From Buttiauxella brennerae ATCC 51605 (lineage in GTDB: Bacteria; Pseudomonadota; Gammaproteobacteria; Enterobacterales; Enterobacteriaceae), in contig NZ_LXER01000022.1 of assembly GCF_001654925.1 (NCBI RefSeq), positions 62,001-126,000 of the forward strand: a DNA stretch of 64,000 bases, read 5' to 3'. Below, piece after piece: positions 47,959 to 57,160 of this stretch (the first letter of the stretch is position 1; the number at the start of each line of letters is the position of its first letter). Under the pieces are notes generated by a model. It searched no databases. It worked only from the letters and a program-made list of their open reading frames with translations, and had not been told where the DNA came from. The position numbers and the translations under genes were made by a program.

Positions 47959-49423
47959 AGGAGCCCATACGGTAGTTCGGCGACTCTTTAGTAATCGTCA
48001 CATCGTGCACGTGACTTTCCTGAATACCCGCACCACTGATGCGTACAAATTCCGCTTTAGTACGCAGGTCATCGATGGTAGCACAGCCGGTCAGACCCAT
48101 GCAGGAACGCAGGCCGCCCATCTGCTGGTGAACTATCGCTTTCAGGTGACCTTTGTACGCCACACGACCTTCGATACCTTCCGGTACCAGTTTGTCGGCT
48201 GCGTTGTCAGTCTGGAAGTAACGGTCAGAAGAACCTTTGGACATCGCGCCCAGAGAACCCATACCGCGGTAGGATTTGAAAGAGCGGCCCTGGTAAAGTT
48301 CGATTTCACCTGGAGATTCTTCAGTCCCTGCCAGCATACCGCCAACCATTACCGCAGATGCGCCAGCCGCGATGGCTTTAGCAATATCACCAGAGAAACG
48401 GATACCGCCGTCAGCGATAACAGGGATGCCCATTCCTTCGAGTGCTTCAACGGCATCAGCTACGGCCGTGATTTGTGGAACGCCCACGCCGGTAACGATA
48501 CGAGTAGTACAGATTGAACCAGGACCGATACCCACTTTAACCGCGCTCACACCGGCCTCAGCCAGAGCACGTGCGCCAGCAGCAGTAGCAACGTTGCCGC
48601 CAATGATTTGCAGGTCAGGATATTTAGCACGAGTATCACGAATACGTTGCAGAACGCCTTCGGAATGGCCATGAGAGGAGTCAATCAGTAAAACATCGAC
48701 ACCAGCAGCTACCAGAGCGTCGATACGCTCTTCGTTGCCAGCACCTGCGCCAACGGCTGCCCCAACACGCAGACGGCCCTGGTCGTCCTTACAGGCGTTA
48801 GGTTTGCGTTCTGCTTTCTGGAAGTCTTTTACGGTGATCATGCCGAGCAGATGGAAATTGCTGTCTACAACCAGCGCTTTCTCAACACGTTTTTCGTGCA
48901 TTTTGGATAACACGACATCACGCGCTTCGCCTTCTTTCACGGTAACCAGACGCTCTTTCGGCGTCATGTACACGCTAACTGGCTGATTCAGGTCGGTAAC
49001 GAAACGAATATCACGGCCAGTAATAATACCAACCAGTTCGTTGCCTTCGGTGACAACAGGGTAACCCGCAAAGCCGTTACGCTCGGTGAGTTCTTTAATT
49101 TCATGCAGAGTGGTTGTCGGCAGCACGGTCTGTGGGTCAGTAACAACACCACTTTCGTGTTTTTTCACGCGTTTGACTTCAGAAGCCTGGCGTTCAATCG
49201 ACATATTTTTATGAATGAAACCAAGTCCACCTTCCTGAGCCAATGCAATGGCCAGACGGGCTTCCGTTACGGTATCCATGGCTGCGGACAGCATAGGGAT
49301 ATTCAAACGAATAGTTTTGGTCAATTGGGTGCTGAGATCGGCCGTGTTAGGCAGAACTGTAGAGTGAGCTGGAACGAGGAGAACGTCATCAAACGTCAGT
49401 GCTTCTTTAGCGATTCGTAGCAT
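47957..49423 (-). CDS. guaB: IMP dehydrogenase
   Basis: An NAD-dependent oxidation enzyme converting IMP to XMP, the rate-limiting step to guanine nucleotides, 488 residues as in E. coli. The catalytic Cys lies in [13 protein letters not shown] near residue 305. A CBS-domain pair is inserted at about 95-205 ([22 protein letters not shown] and the second repeat), and the mobile flap [10 protein letters not shown] and C-terminal active-site residues are present. First gene of guaBA, divergent from xseA, with a PurR-type operator upstream. Confidence 0.98.
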   Translation of the reverse strand: MLRIAKEALTFDDVLLVPAHSTVLPNTADLSTQLTKTIRLNIPMLSAAMDTVTEARLAIALAQEGGLGFIHKNMSIERQASEVKRVKKHESGVVTDPQTVLPTTTLHEIKELTERNGFAGYPVVTEGNELVGIITGRDIRFVTDLNQPVSVYMTPKERLVTVKEGEARDVVLSKMHEKRVEKALVVDSNFHLLGMITVKDFQKAERKPNACKDDQGRLRVGAAVGAGAGNEERIDALVAAGVDVLLIDSSHGHSEGVLQRIRDTRAKYPDLQIIGGNVATAAGARALAEAGVSAVKVGIGPGSICTTRIVTGVGVPQITAVADAVEALEGMGIPVIADGGIRFSGDIAKAIAAGASAVMVGGMLAGTEESPGEIELYQGRSFKSYRGMGSLGAMSKGSSDRYFQTDNAADKLVPEGIEGRVAYKGHLKAIVHQQMGGLRSCMGLTGCATIDDLRTKAEFVRISGAGIQESHVHDVTITKESPNYRMGS

Positions 49424-49484
49424 GGCAATATCTCAACCTGGGGTGAATGAGAACAGATAAAATATTGCCGCGGCATTATACAGA

Positions 49485-49500
49485 GCGGAATCGATTGCAT
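49485..49500 (-). promoter_or_regulatory. PurR-type operator of guaBA
   Basis: On the minus strand the 16-mer ATGCAATCGATTCCGC fits the PurR consensus at all but the last defined base and is close to the E. coli guaB operator. It lies about 60 bp upstream of the guaB start, in the guaB-xseA divergent region. Confidence 0.75.
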
Positions 49501-49592
49501 CCACACTTTTTTCAGAAAACTCCTTGCCAAGTACGATACGGAAGGTACTATCGACCGAATAACTTGCTGATTTAGAATTTGATCCAGGTCAC

Positions 49593-50975
49593 ATGCCAAC
49601 GATAAATACTCCATCAATTTTTACCGTCAGCCGTCTGAATCAGACGGTCCGCATGCTGCTGGAACAAGAGATGGGGCAAGTGTGGATCAGCGGTGAAATT
49701 TCCAATTTTACCCAACCTGCTTCCGGTCACTGGTACTTCACGCTCAAAGACGATACGGCTCAAATTCGCGGGGCAATGTTCCGTAACAGCAATCGTCGTG
49801 TCACCTTCCGTCCGCAACATGGGCAACAGGTTTTGGTGCGTGCAACCATCACGCTCTACGAGCCGCGTGGTGATTACCAGATAATCGTGGAAAGTATGCA
49901 GCCTGCTGGCGAAGGGCTTTTGCAGCAGCAGTATGAAGAATTAAAACAACGCCTCACCGTTGAGGGTTTGTTCGACCCAATCCACAAGCAGCCATTGCCA
50001 ACACCTGCGCGACAAGTTGGTGTCATCACGTCAAAAACCGGTGCTGCGCTGCATGACATTTTGCATGTGCTCAAACGCCGTGACCCTTCTTTGCCGGTCA
50101 TTATCTACCCGACCGCAGTGCAAGGTGCCGATGCGCCATTGCAAATTGTTCGCGCCATCGAGCTTGCCAACCTTCGCAAAGAGTGTGATGTGCTGATTGT
50201 CGGGCGCGGCGGCGGTTCTCTGGAAGACTTGTGGGGCTTTAACGATGAGCGCGTTGCACGGGCGATTTTCGCCAGTGCGATTCCGGTCGTTAGCGCCGTA
50301 GGGCATGAAACTGACGTCACGATCGCCGATTTTGTGGCAGATGTTCGCGCACCGACCCCTTCCGCTGCGGCGGAAATTATCAGTCGTAATCAGACAGAAC
50401 TCTTGCGCCAGATTCAGTCTCACCAACAGCGTATGGAAATGGCGATGGATTACTATCTCGCCCAGCGCATGCAGCGTTTCACCCGCTTGCACCACCGCCT
50501 GCAACAGCAACACCCGCAGCTGCGTTTAGCGCGTCAGCAAACAACGCTTGAGCGTTTGCAGCAACGCTTAAATGTCGCGATGGATGCAAAACTGCGCCGC
50601 AGCAATCAGCAGCAGCAACGTTTGATGCAGCGTTTGAATCAGCAGCAGCCTCAGCCACGAATCCATCGCGCTCAAACTCGCTTGCAACAGCTTGAATACC
50701 GTTTATCGCAAGTCGTTACCGCACGCCTGAATAATACCCGTCAGCGCTTTGGCACCGCTATCGCCCAGCTTGAAGCGGTCAGCCCTCTGGCAACGCTTGC
50801 ACGTGGTTACAGCGTGACAACGGCGACAGATGGCAAAGTGCTGAAGAAAACCAAACAGGTGCAGTCCGGAGATACGCTAACAACGCGCCTGGAAGATGGG
50901 TGGGTGGAAAGCCAGGTCACCGGCATTACACCGGTGAAACCTGTTCGCAAGCGTAAAGTTGCGGCGAAAAGTTAA
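49593..50975 (+). CDS. xseA: Exodeoxyribonuclease VII large subunit
   Basis: The large subunit of the single-strand-specific exonuclease VII, 460 residues (E. coli 456). It has an N-terminal OB-fold ([30 protein letters not shown]), the catalytic domain with [26 protein letters not shown] and [15 protein letters not shown], then long coiled-coil helices rich in Gln/Arg (about 275-390). Divergent from guaB. The stop codon lies only 3 bases from the yfgJ stop, so no separate terminator fits between them. Confidence 0.97.
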   Translation: MPTINTPSIFTVSRLNQTVRMLLEQEMGQVWISGEISNFTQPASGHWYFTLKDDTAQIRGAMFRNSNRRVTFRPQHGQQVLVRATITLYEPRGDYQIIVESMQPAGEGLLQQQYEELKQRLTVEGLFDPIHKQPLPTPARQVGVITSKTGAALHDILHVLKRRDPSLPVIIYPTAVQGADAPLQIVRAIELANLRKECDVLIVGRGGGSLEDLWGFNDERVARAIFASAIPVVSAVGHETDVTIADFVADVRAPTPSAAAEIISRNQTELLRQIQSHQQRMEMAMDYYLAQRMQRFTRLHHRLQQQHPQLRLARQQTTLERLQQRLNVAMDAKLRRSNQQQQRLMQRLNQQQPQPRIHRAQTRLQQLEYRLSQVVTARLNNTRQRFGTAIAQLEAVSPLATLARGYSVTTATDGKVLKKTKQVQSGDTLTTRLEDGWVESQVTGITPVKPVRKRKVAAKS

Positions 50976-50978
50976 AAC

Positions 50979-51200
50979 TTAGTTAGCAACAGGCAAGAAC
51001 TCAACACGTTTCTTTGAAATCAATCCGTGGCCGTTCTGGCAGAAATAGTCGACGGCCCCACACGCTTTTAAAACTTCCAGCGGCTTGTGGCAATCCGGGC
51101 AGCGGGCTTCAAGGTGAAAATCCTGCTGGCAGCTTTCGCAGTGCGCACCTGAGTCTGTTTGCAATAGCGGTTTTTCACACACCGGACATTTCATTTCCAT
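50979..51200 (-). CDS. yfgJ: Zinc-ribbon protein YfgJ
   Basis: A small DUF1407-type protein of 73 residues with two zinc-ribbon Cys groups (CPVCEKP...CESCQQ and CPDCHKP...CGAVDYFCQNGHG). Function unknown. The ATG at 51200 with AGGAAAG upstream matches the E. coli start (MELHCP); the frame extends five codons further. Convergent with xseA. Confidence 0.9.
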   Translation of the reverse strand: MEMKCPVCEKPLLQTDSGAHCESCQQDFHLEARCPDCHKPLEVLKACGAVDYFCQNGHGLISKKRVEFLPVAN

Positions 51201-51330
51201 AATCTTTCCTGACAACTCTTCGACTATATTTGTCTTTTGATGATAGAGATAAACTCGCCATTAATCATCAATAATGCTCCCGATGCTGCCTCAACATGCA
51301 TAGATTCGGGCACCAGGCTGAGGAGGAAAG

Positions 51331-52719
51331 ATGTATCACACCGCTCTGGCGTATCGCAGCTACTCATTTGCCAGCCTCAAGGAGTTAATGGCAAAAGCAT
51401 CCCCGGCACGTTCCGGGGATAACCTTGCAGGGATAGCAGCAGACTGCGCAGAAGAACGGGTTGCCGCTAAAATGGCGCTCGCAGAGGTTCCCTTATGTGA
51501 AATCCTCGACAATCCGCTCATCCCTTATGAAGATGATGAAGTCACCCGCCTGATTATCGATACGCACGATAAAAGCGCATTTCAGGCAATTAGCCACTTA
51601 ACGGTTGGCGATTTCCGTGACTGGTTGCTTGATGACACCACAGACAGCCAGACACTGCGGGCCGTAGCAAAAGGCATCACGCCAGAAATGGCGGCGGCAG
51701 TCAGTAAATTGATGCGCAATCAGGATTTAATTCTGGCGGCCAGCAAGTGCCAGGTTACCACTCAGTTTCGTAACACTATCGGCTTACCGGGCCATCTCAG
51801 CGTGCGCTTGCAACCGAACCATCCAACAGATGATTTAAAAGGTATTGCCGCCAGCATGCTCGACGGTTTGCTGTATGGCGCAGGCGATGCCGTTGTGGGT
51901 ATTAACCCCGCGAGCGACAGCCTCCCCGTGCTTGAACGCCTGAATTATATGATGGATGACATCATTAGCCGCTTTGCCATTCCGACTCAATCTTGCGTGC
52001 TGACCCACGTCACCAACACCTTGCAGCTTATCGAACGTGGTGTGCCTGTAGATTTGGTCTTTCAGTCCGTGGCCGGAACCGAAGCCGCCAACACCGGCTT
52101 TGGTATTAATCTGTCGCTGTTACAGGAAGCGCATGAAGCTGCACTGAGTTTAAAGCGCGGCACGCTGGGCAATAACGTGATGTATTTTGAAACCGGCCAG
52201 GGAAGTTGCCTGTCCTCTAATGCCCATCATGGCGTCGACCAACAAACCTGTGAGGCACGCGCATATTCCGTCGCCCGCCATTTCAATCCACTGCTGGTGA
52301 ATACCGTTGTCGGGTTTATTGGCCCGGAATATCTTTATGACGGCAAACAGATTATCCGTGCCGGGCTGGAAGATCATTTCTGTGGCAAGTTGATGGGGCT
52401 GCCGCTGGGTTGTGATGTTTGCTACACCAATCACGCCGAAGCGGACCAGGATGATATGGATACCCTGCTTACGCTGCTGTGCAACGCCGGGCTGACGTTT
52501 TTAATCGGTGTGCCGGGCGCTGATGACATCATGCTCAATTACCAAAGCACCTCTTTCCACGATGCCTTATACGCCCGCCGCTTGCTGGGGTTAAAACACG
52601 CGCCAGAATTTGCACAATGGCTGACCCGCATGCAGATCATTGATAGCCATGGGCAGCTTCGATTAACGGGGGCAAGCCATCCGCTATTGAGCGTTCTGCC
52701 TCAGGGAGTGACCTTATGA
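51331..52719 (+). CDS. eutB: Ethanolamine ammonia-lyase large subunit (stand-alone type)
   Basis: The large catalytic subunit of adenosylcobalamin-dependent ethanolamine ammonia-lyase, which yields acetaldehyde and ammonia. It has 462 residues (E. coli 453) and a strong ribosome-binding site (GAGGAGGAAAG). A TIM-barrel core with conserved YFETGQGS, NTVVGFIGPEYLYDGKQIIRAGLEDHF and DDIMLNYQSTSFHDA is intact. It overlaps eutC by 4 bp (ATGA). No other eut genes (shell proteins, EutA reactivase, EutR, EutH) are nearby, so this is the two-gene type seen in non-microcompartment bacteria. Absent from this locus in E. coli; probably acquired. B12 or an adenosylating system would be needed from elsewhere. 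Confidence 0.92.
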   Translation: MYHTALAYRSYSFASLKELMAKASPARSGDNLAGIAADCAEERVAAKMALAEVPLCEILDNPLIPYEDDEVTRLIIDTHDKSAFQAISHLTVGDFRDWLLDDTTDSQTLRAVAKGITPEMAAAVSKLMRNQDLILAASKCQVTTQFRNTIGLPGHLSVRLQPNHPTDDLKGIAASMLDGLLYGAGDAVVGINPASDSLPVLERLNYMMDDIISRFAIPTQSCVLTHVTNTLQLIERGVPVDLVFQSVAGTEAANTGFGINLSLLQEAHEAALSLKRGTLGNNVMYFETGQGSCLSSNAHHGVDQQTCEARAYSVARHFNPLLVNTVVGFIGPEYLYDGKQIIRAGLEDHFCGKLMGLPLGCDVCYTNHAEADQDDMDTLLTLLCNAGLTFLIGVPGADDIMLNYQSTSFHDALYARRLLGLKHAPEFAQWLTRMQIIDSHGQLRLTGASHPLLSVLPQGVTL

Positions 52720-53489
52720 ACACGGATGCCTGGACATTATTACGGGAATTCACCGATGCACGTATCGCCCTTGGGCGCAGTGGCGCCAGCCTGCTAACCC
52801 GGGAAGTGCTTAATTTCGGTCTTGCCCACGCGCAAGCCAGAGATGCCGTCCATCAACCATTTCATAGTGAAGAAATCAGTCAGGCACTCGCAGAATTGGG
52901 CTTACCCACTTTTACGGTCAGAAGTGCGGCGCAAGACAGGCACATTTATCTGAACCGGCCAGATTTAGGTCGCATGCTTGATGATGACAGCCGTAACAGT
53001 CTACAAACCAGCAATATTGGCAGTTACGAGCTACTGCTGGTGATTGGCGATGGGCTCTCGTCCCACGCCGTACATCGCCAGGCGGTGGCGTTAATTCGTG
53101 AGTTGCTGCCCTATATCAAAATGCTGGGACTGACGCTGGCACCTGTTGTGCTCGCCCACCAGTCACGTGTCGCACTGGGTGACGATATAGGCGAAATACT
53201 CAACTGCAAAGCCGTGGCAATGCTGATTGGCGAACGGCCAGGTCTTTCATCCCCTGATAGCCTGGGGGTGTATCTGACATGGAAGCCGGAGCGCAAACGG
53301 CTGGAGTCAGAACGTAACTGTATCTCTAATATTCGCCCGGAAGGACTTAGCCACACGGCGGCCGCATTTAAGCTGGCATGGTTACTGGAACAAGCTTTTG
53401 TTCGCCGTTTGACCGGCGTGAAACTGAAAGATGAAAGCGACAACCCAGTTTTGCATCACAAAGTCAGGCCGCTTATCAGGCAGAAGTGA
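52716..53489 (+). CDS. eutC: Ethanolamine ammonia-lyase small subunit (stand-alone type)
   Basis: The small subunit of ethanolamine ammonia-lyase, involved in cobalamin binding. It has 257 residues against 295 in E. coli: it begins directly with the conserved core (FTDARIALGRSGASLLTRE) and lacks the N-terminal extension that targets E. coli EutC to the microcompartment. The conserved segments IYLNRPDLGRML, LLLVIGDGLSSHAV, LIGERPGLSSPDSLGVYLTW and ERNCISNIRPEG are present. The start overlaps the eutB stop (ATGA). Confidence 0.92.
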   Translation: MNTDAWTLLREFTDARIALGRSGASLLTREVLNFGLAHAQARDAVHQPFHSEEISQALAELGLPTFTVRSAAQDRHIYLNRPDLGRMLDDDSRNSLQTSNIGSYELLLVIGDGLSSHAVHRQAVALIRELLPYIKMLGLTLAPVVLAHQSRVALGDDIGEILNCKAVAMLIGERPGLSSPDSLGVYLTWKPERKRLESERNCISNIRPEGLSHTAAAFKLAWLLEQAFVRRLTGVKLKDESDNPVLHHKVRPLIRQK

Positions 53490-53542
53490 TGAGACAAATT
53501 GTTGGCTTCAATAATTTCTACACACAAAAATGATTAAAACCG

Positions 53543-54460
53543 TTATTTAGCATGCAATGAAGCATATTCAGCACTCCACTTTGCAATATCCTGCTTCAAG
53601 TGACTCGGCATTGACATGTTAATCAGAGTATTATCAGGTGGAATACGGGCTAAAAACCATTTGCTGTATATCCTGTCAAATTCACCTGTAGAGAATATCT
53701 CCATCATGGCGTTATTAACTTCTTTTTGCAGGGCGAAAGATTCATGCGGTAACGCTAAAGCGAAAGGCTGAGCATCGATAAGATTATCGTTGGAAATAAC
53801 ATAATCATCCGGCGTCGGGCTTGTTGCTTTGAGCGAATAAAGCAAAACATCGTCCGCAACAAACACCGAGTTATCCGTAGATTTCATATCCTCAAAACCC
53901 GAAAATGCTGACTGGGTTAAATGGGTGAAGAGTGAAAAACCTAATTTAGCGTTTAGCTTCGTTACCGCTTGCACGGCTATATCACCCGACGTCACGAACA
54001 CTGTGTGGCCTGAGAGCACGTTTGTGTTATCGAGGTGGCTGGATTTATGGGAGATAAATGCGGTTGATGCATAAAAAAACGGAATAGAAAACAACAGATA
54101 TTGCCGTCTTTCGATAGTGTTGGTGATGTCCGAGCACTCTATATCAGACTGGTGATTCATCAATGACTGGAAGCGTGCTGCCGGAACGACTTTAATCCAT
54201 TTAACCGCTAGCGGCGTGCCTATCTCTTTACCGATATGCTCCGCAAGGCTCTCACATAAATCAATCGCAATACCCTTGGGCTTACCTGTGAGCGTATATG
54301 AAAAAGGAAACTCACCATCCAAATATGAAAATGTGATGCTGTGTCGATCTTTGAGATGATTAATAGAATCGTCAGCCTTTGCAAAAAAAGACAGCAAAGA
54401 AACAAACACTATCACAACATACTTTATTTTCCGACATAAGATCATTAACATATTTATCAT
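53543..54460 (-). CDS. Orphan periplasmic solute-binding protein (family 3)
   Basis: A 305-residue periplasmic binding protein of the amino-acid type (SBP_bac_3), with signal peptide to about residue 29 (VIVFVSLLSFFAKA). Conserved features include FSYLDGEFPFSY, GKPKGIAIDLCESLAEHIG and SDITNTIERRQYLLFSIPFFYASTAF. No permease or ATPase gene is adjacent, so the ligand and partner are unknown. It may serve a transporter encoded elsewhere or a sensory role. The region is visibly AT-richer than its neighbours, which suggests recent acquisition. The ATG at 54460 with CCAGG upstream is used; Met codons at 54451 and 54445 are alternatives. Convergent with eutC. Confidence 0.8.
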   Translation of the reverse strand: MINMLMILCRKIKYVVIVFVSLLSFFAKADDSINHLKDRHSITFSYLDGEFPFSYTLTGKPKGIAIDLCESLAEHIGKEIGTPLAVKWIKVVPAARFQSLMNHQSDIECSDITNTIERRQYLLFSIPFFYASTAFISHKSSHLDNTNVLSGHTVFVTSGDIAVQAVTKLNAKLGFSLFTHLTQSAFSGFEDMKSTDNSVFVADDVLLYSLKATSPTPDDYVISNDNLIDAQPFALALPHESFALQKEVNNAMMEIFSTGEFDRIYSKWFLARIPPDNTLINMSMPSHLKQDIAKWSAEYASLHAK

Positions 54461-54865
54461 TTTGCCTGGTATTTATTTTATCAATTAATACACGCTGCCC
54501 AATGTAAAGCAAGCTTTCAATTCCCCTCTATAGAAATGCTAAAGTTAAAAATATTAAATATGCTATTTATGTTAGTAATAGATTGGTTTTTTATTACAAC
54601 AAGAGAAAACAATTTAAAGATAATTGCATTATGTAAATTAGCTGTGCTGAATATCGGGCTTAGTACTTGTCCCGTACGGGTTTGATACTTATACCCGTCA
54701 TACTTCAAGTTGCATCTTTGTTGGCTGCGTTCTCTCACCCAAATCACTTAGTTCACTAAGCTCATCGGGACTCGTTCTCTTGCCGCCGCGATGCAACTCG
54801 AATTATTTAGGGTATATATTATAAATATCCATTAAAAAGCACCAACTTCTGCTCAAGGTTTGATG
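54461..54865. other. AT-rich gap with an ERIC before the LprI-like gene
   Basis: About 405 bases. The first 200 are very AT-rich with no recognisable gene and should hold the promoter of the solute-binding protein. The ERIC (listed separately) fills 54690-54816. The last 50 bases carry the ribosome-binding site (CAAGG) of the next gene. Confidence 0.6.
54690..54816 (-). repeat. ERIC element 7
   Basis: 127 bp, ends tataccc/gggtata, the only ERIC here in reverse orientation. On the minus strand the core reads gagtcccgatgagcttag then ctaagtgatttgggtgag. The outer stem pairs cccgat with atttggg through a G-T wobble, and the inner stem is cttag/ctaag. It ends 50 bases before the LprI-like gene, so it may be in its leader. 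Confidence 0.9.
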
Positions 54866-55474
54866 ATGAAAAAACTTATGTTAATTGCACTCGCTCTGTT
54901 CCCACTTGCCTCATTTGCGGCGCAACCGCAAGCATTCAACTTTAGCTGTGGAAAAACAGGCGGCGTATACAGCGATGGTAAAGGTGACGTGTGGGTCGAT
55001 GGCCAGAAAGCGACGGTTAAACAGAGCAGTGCCAGCTACTGGGAAGCAACCAGCGGGAAAACCATTATCAGCATTGTGCGTTCTGCTGAAGGTAACCCTG
55101 ATATCTCCTTTACGGGTCCTAACCGTACACACGGTGTCTGTTTAGCAGAAGATGAAGTCAGTTTTGCCCCCGCTGCGAATAAACAAACGGCAGCTAAATC
55201 TGGCCCTTCGTTCTCTTGTGCTGCCGTGAGCCAAGGGAGTATGGAAGAACTCATCTGCCAAAGTGATACATTATCGGCAATGGATCTCAAACTCACGGAT
55301 ACCTACAAGAAGGCACTGGTAAAATCTAACAATAACTCGACGCTTAAAGCAGAGCAACGCGGGTGGATTAAAGGTAGAAATGAATGCTGGAAAGCCGATG
55401 ATAAAAATAAATGCCTGAGTGATGAGTATCAACAGCGCATCAGCGAACTGCAAAATAAGTATCAGGTGAAGTAA
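54866..55474 (+). CDS. Exported LprI/DUF1311-type protein
   Basis: A 202-residue secreted protein. The signal peptide ends near residue 19 (LFPLASFAA). The C-terminal part (about 115-202) resembles the lysozyme-inhibitor LprI N-terminal/DUF1311 domain: SFSCAAVSQGSMEELICQSD, then LDLKLTDTYKKAL-like helix, RGWIKGRNECWK and CLSDEYQQRISEL. The N-terminal part (20-110) is a separate domain with two Cys. In all six Cys (28, 92, 118, 131, 174, 183) could form three disulfides. Three consecutive start-like codons (54860, 54863, 54866) exist; 54866 has the best spacing to AAGG. A lysozyme-inhibitor role is inferred only from the domain. Confidence 0.78.
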   Translation: MKKLMLIALALFPLASFAAQPQAFNFSCGKTGGVYSDGKGDVWVDGQKATVKQSSASYWEATSGKTIISIVRSAEGNPDISFTGPNRTHGVCLAEDEVSFAPAANKQTAAKSGPSFSCAAVSQGSMEELICQSDTLSAMDLKLTDTYKKALVKSNNNSTLKAEQRGWIKGRNECWKADDKNKCLSDEYQQRISELQNKYQVK

Positions 55475-55485
55475 ATACAGCCATA

Positions 55486-55515
55486 AAAAAACCCGGTATA
55501 AAAACCGGGTTTTTG
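55486..55515. terminator. Bidirectional terminator between LprI-like gene and der
   Basis: A stem aaaaacccggt-ataaaa-accgggttttt with A and T runs on opposite sides between convergent genes. Confidence 0.88.
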
Positions 55516-55532
55516 TTTTAGAGAGCAGAGAA

Positions 55533-57038
55533 TTACTTGCTTTTCTTGATGTGCTTGATCAAACGCTGACGTTTACGCAACTGGTTCGGTGTCAGGGTGT
55601 TACGTTTGTTAGCAAACGGGTTCTCCCCTTCTTTGAACTGAATACGAATTGGCGTACCCATGACGTCCAACGATTTGCGGAAGTAGTTCATCAGATAACG
55701 TTTGTAGGAGTCTGGCAGGTCTTTAACCTGGTTGCCGTGAATCACGACAATCGGCGGGTTATAACCACCGGCGTGAGCATATTTCAGCTTAACGCGACGG
55801 CCACGTACCAACGGCGGTTGGTGATCTTCAGCAGCCATAGACATAATACGGGTCAGCAGCGCAGTACTTACACGGCGCGTGGAGCTGTCATAGGCTTCAC
55901 GAACAGACTCAAACAAGTTGCCCACACCGCTGCCATGCAGCGCAGAGATGAAGTGCACGCGAGCAAAGTCGATAAAGCCCAGACGATAATCCAGCGTCTC
56001 TTTAACTTGCTCTCTGACTTCGTTGCTCAGGCCATCCCACTTGTTGACCACAATCACCAGTGAGCGCCCACTATTCAGGATAAAGCCGAGCAGAGATAGA
56101 TCCTGATCGGAAATACCTTCACGCGCATCAATCACCAGCAATACAACGTTAGCATCTTCAATGGCTTGCAGCGTTTTGATTACCGAGAATTTCTCAACGG
56201 TTTCCGTGATTTTGCCACGCTTACGTACACCCGCGGTGTCAATAAGAATGAATTCACGTTCATCGCGTTCCATTGGGATGTAGATGCTGTCACGGGTGGT
56301 GCCCGGCATGTCGTAAACCACAACGCGGTCTTCGCCAAGAATACGGTTAGTAAGCGTTGACTTACCTACGTTCGGACGGCCAACAATCGCCAGTTTGATG
56401 GGTAAATCGATAGGGTTGAAAGGTTCTTCTTCCTCTTCTTCAATCTCTTCGTCGTCTTCAGACACAATGCCATGTTTAGCATTGAATGCTGCCCAATAGG
56501 CTGCATCTTCATCAATTTCTTCTTCCGGCTCACGCGGATTTTTTTCGTCGATGAAAGGAATCAGAACGTGTTCGAGAAGCGTTGTCACGCCGCGGCCATG
56601 AGAAGCAGCAATCGGGTGAATTTCACCTAAACCCAGGGAGTAGAAATCAATAACTGCCTGATCCGGGTCCATGCCATCAGTTTTGTTTGCCACCAGGAAG
56701 GTTGGCTTCTGACGAGAACGCAGGTGTTTAGCAATGGCTTCATCGGCAGGCATCAGACCAGCACGTGCATCCACCATAAACAGCACCACATCAGCTTCTT
56801 CAATCGCTAACAGCGACTGCGCAGCCATATGTGTTTCAACGCCGTCTTCCGTGCCATCAATACCACCGGTATCAATAGCAATAAATTCGCGACCTTCCAC
56901 TTCAGCACGACCATACTTGCGGTCGCGAGTCAGCCCCGGGAAATCCGCGACCAGCGCATCTCGGGTACGCGTCAAGCGGTTAAACAACGTGGATTTTCCG
57001 ACATTAGGGCGCCCGACAAGCGCAACCACAGGTACCAT
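55533..57038 (-). CDS. der: Ribosome assembly GTPase Der (EngA)
   Basis: A double-domain GTPase needed for 50S ribosome assembly, 501 residues (E. coli 490). Two G domains each carry [10 protein letters not shown] (near residues 8 and about 215), DTGG/DTAG G3 motifs and NKTD/NKWD G4 motifs, followed by a C-terminal KH-like domain. The acidic linker between them ([15 protein letters not shown]) is a little longer than in E. coli. The ATG at 57038 with GAGG upstream is used; the frame extends seven codons further. Follows bamB on the same strand across a hairpin. Confidence 0.97.
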   Translation of the reverse strand: MVPVVALVGRPNVGKSTLFNRLTRTRDALVADFPGLTRDRKYGRAEVEGREFIAIDTGGIDGTEDGVETHMAAQSLLAIEEADVVLFMVDARAGLMPADEAIAKHLRSRQKPTFLVANKTDGMDPDQAVIDFYSLGLGEIHPIAASHGRGVTTLLEHVLIPFIDEKNPREPEEEIDEDAAYWAAFNAKHGIVSEDDEEIEEEEEEPFNPIDLPIKLAIVGRPNVGKSTLTNRILGEDRVVVYDMPGTTRDSIYIPMERDEREFILIDTAGVRKRGKITETVEKFSVIKTLQAIEDANVVLLVIDAREGISDQDLSLLGFILNSGRSLVIVVNKWDGLSNEVREQVKETLDYRLGFIDFARVHFISALHGSGVGNLFESVREAYDSSTRRVSTALLTRIMSMAAEDHQPPLVRGRRVKLKYAHAGGYNPPIVVIHGNQVKDLPDSYKRYLMNYFRKSLDVMGTPIRIQFKEGENPFANKRNTLTPNQLRKRQRLIKHIKKSK

Positions 57039-57104
57039 GATTAAAACCTCATAACTCAAAATTCATCTTAAAACGACGTCAAATCACATCGTTTCTAAAA
57101 ACAG

Positions 57105-57135
57105 GAAACGGCTCCTGGACTACGGGAACCGTTTC
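57105..57135 (-). terminator. Hairpin between bamB and der
   Basis: An 11-bp nearly perfect stem gaaacggctcc/ggaaccgtttc. On the minus strand it is followed by ctgttttta, so it may attenuate transcription from bamB into der. Confidence 0.55.
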
Positions 57136-57160
57136 GCACTTAAAAATACTTCAGGCAAAT

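Noticed and set aside
51331-53489. Fragment of a degraded classical eut operon
   Set aside because: Both genes are full-length for the stand-alone type with intact coupling, and no remnants of other eut genes flank them.
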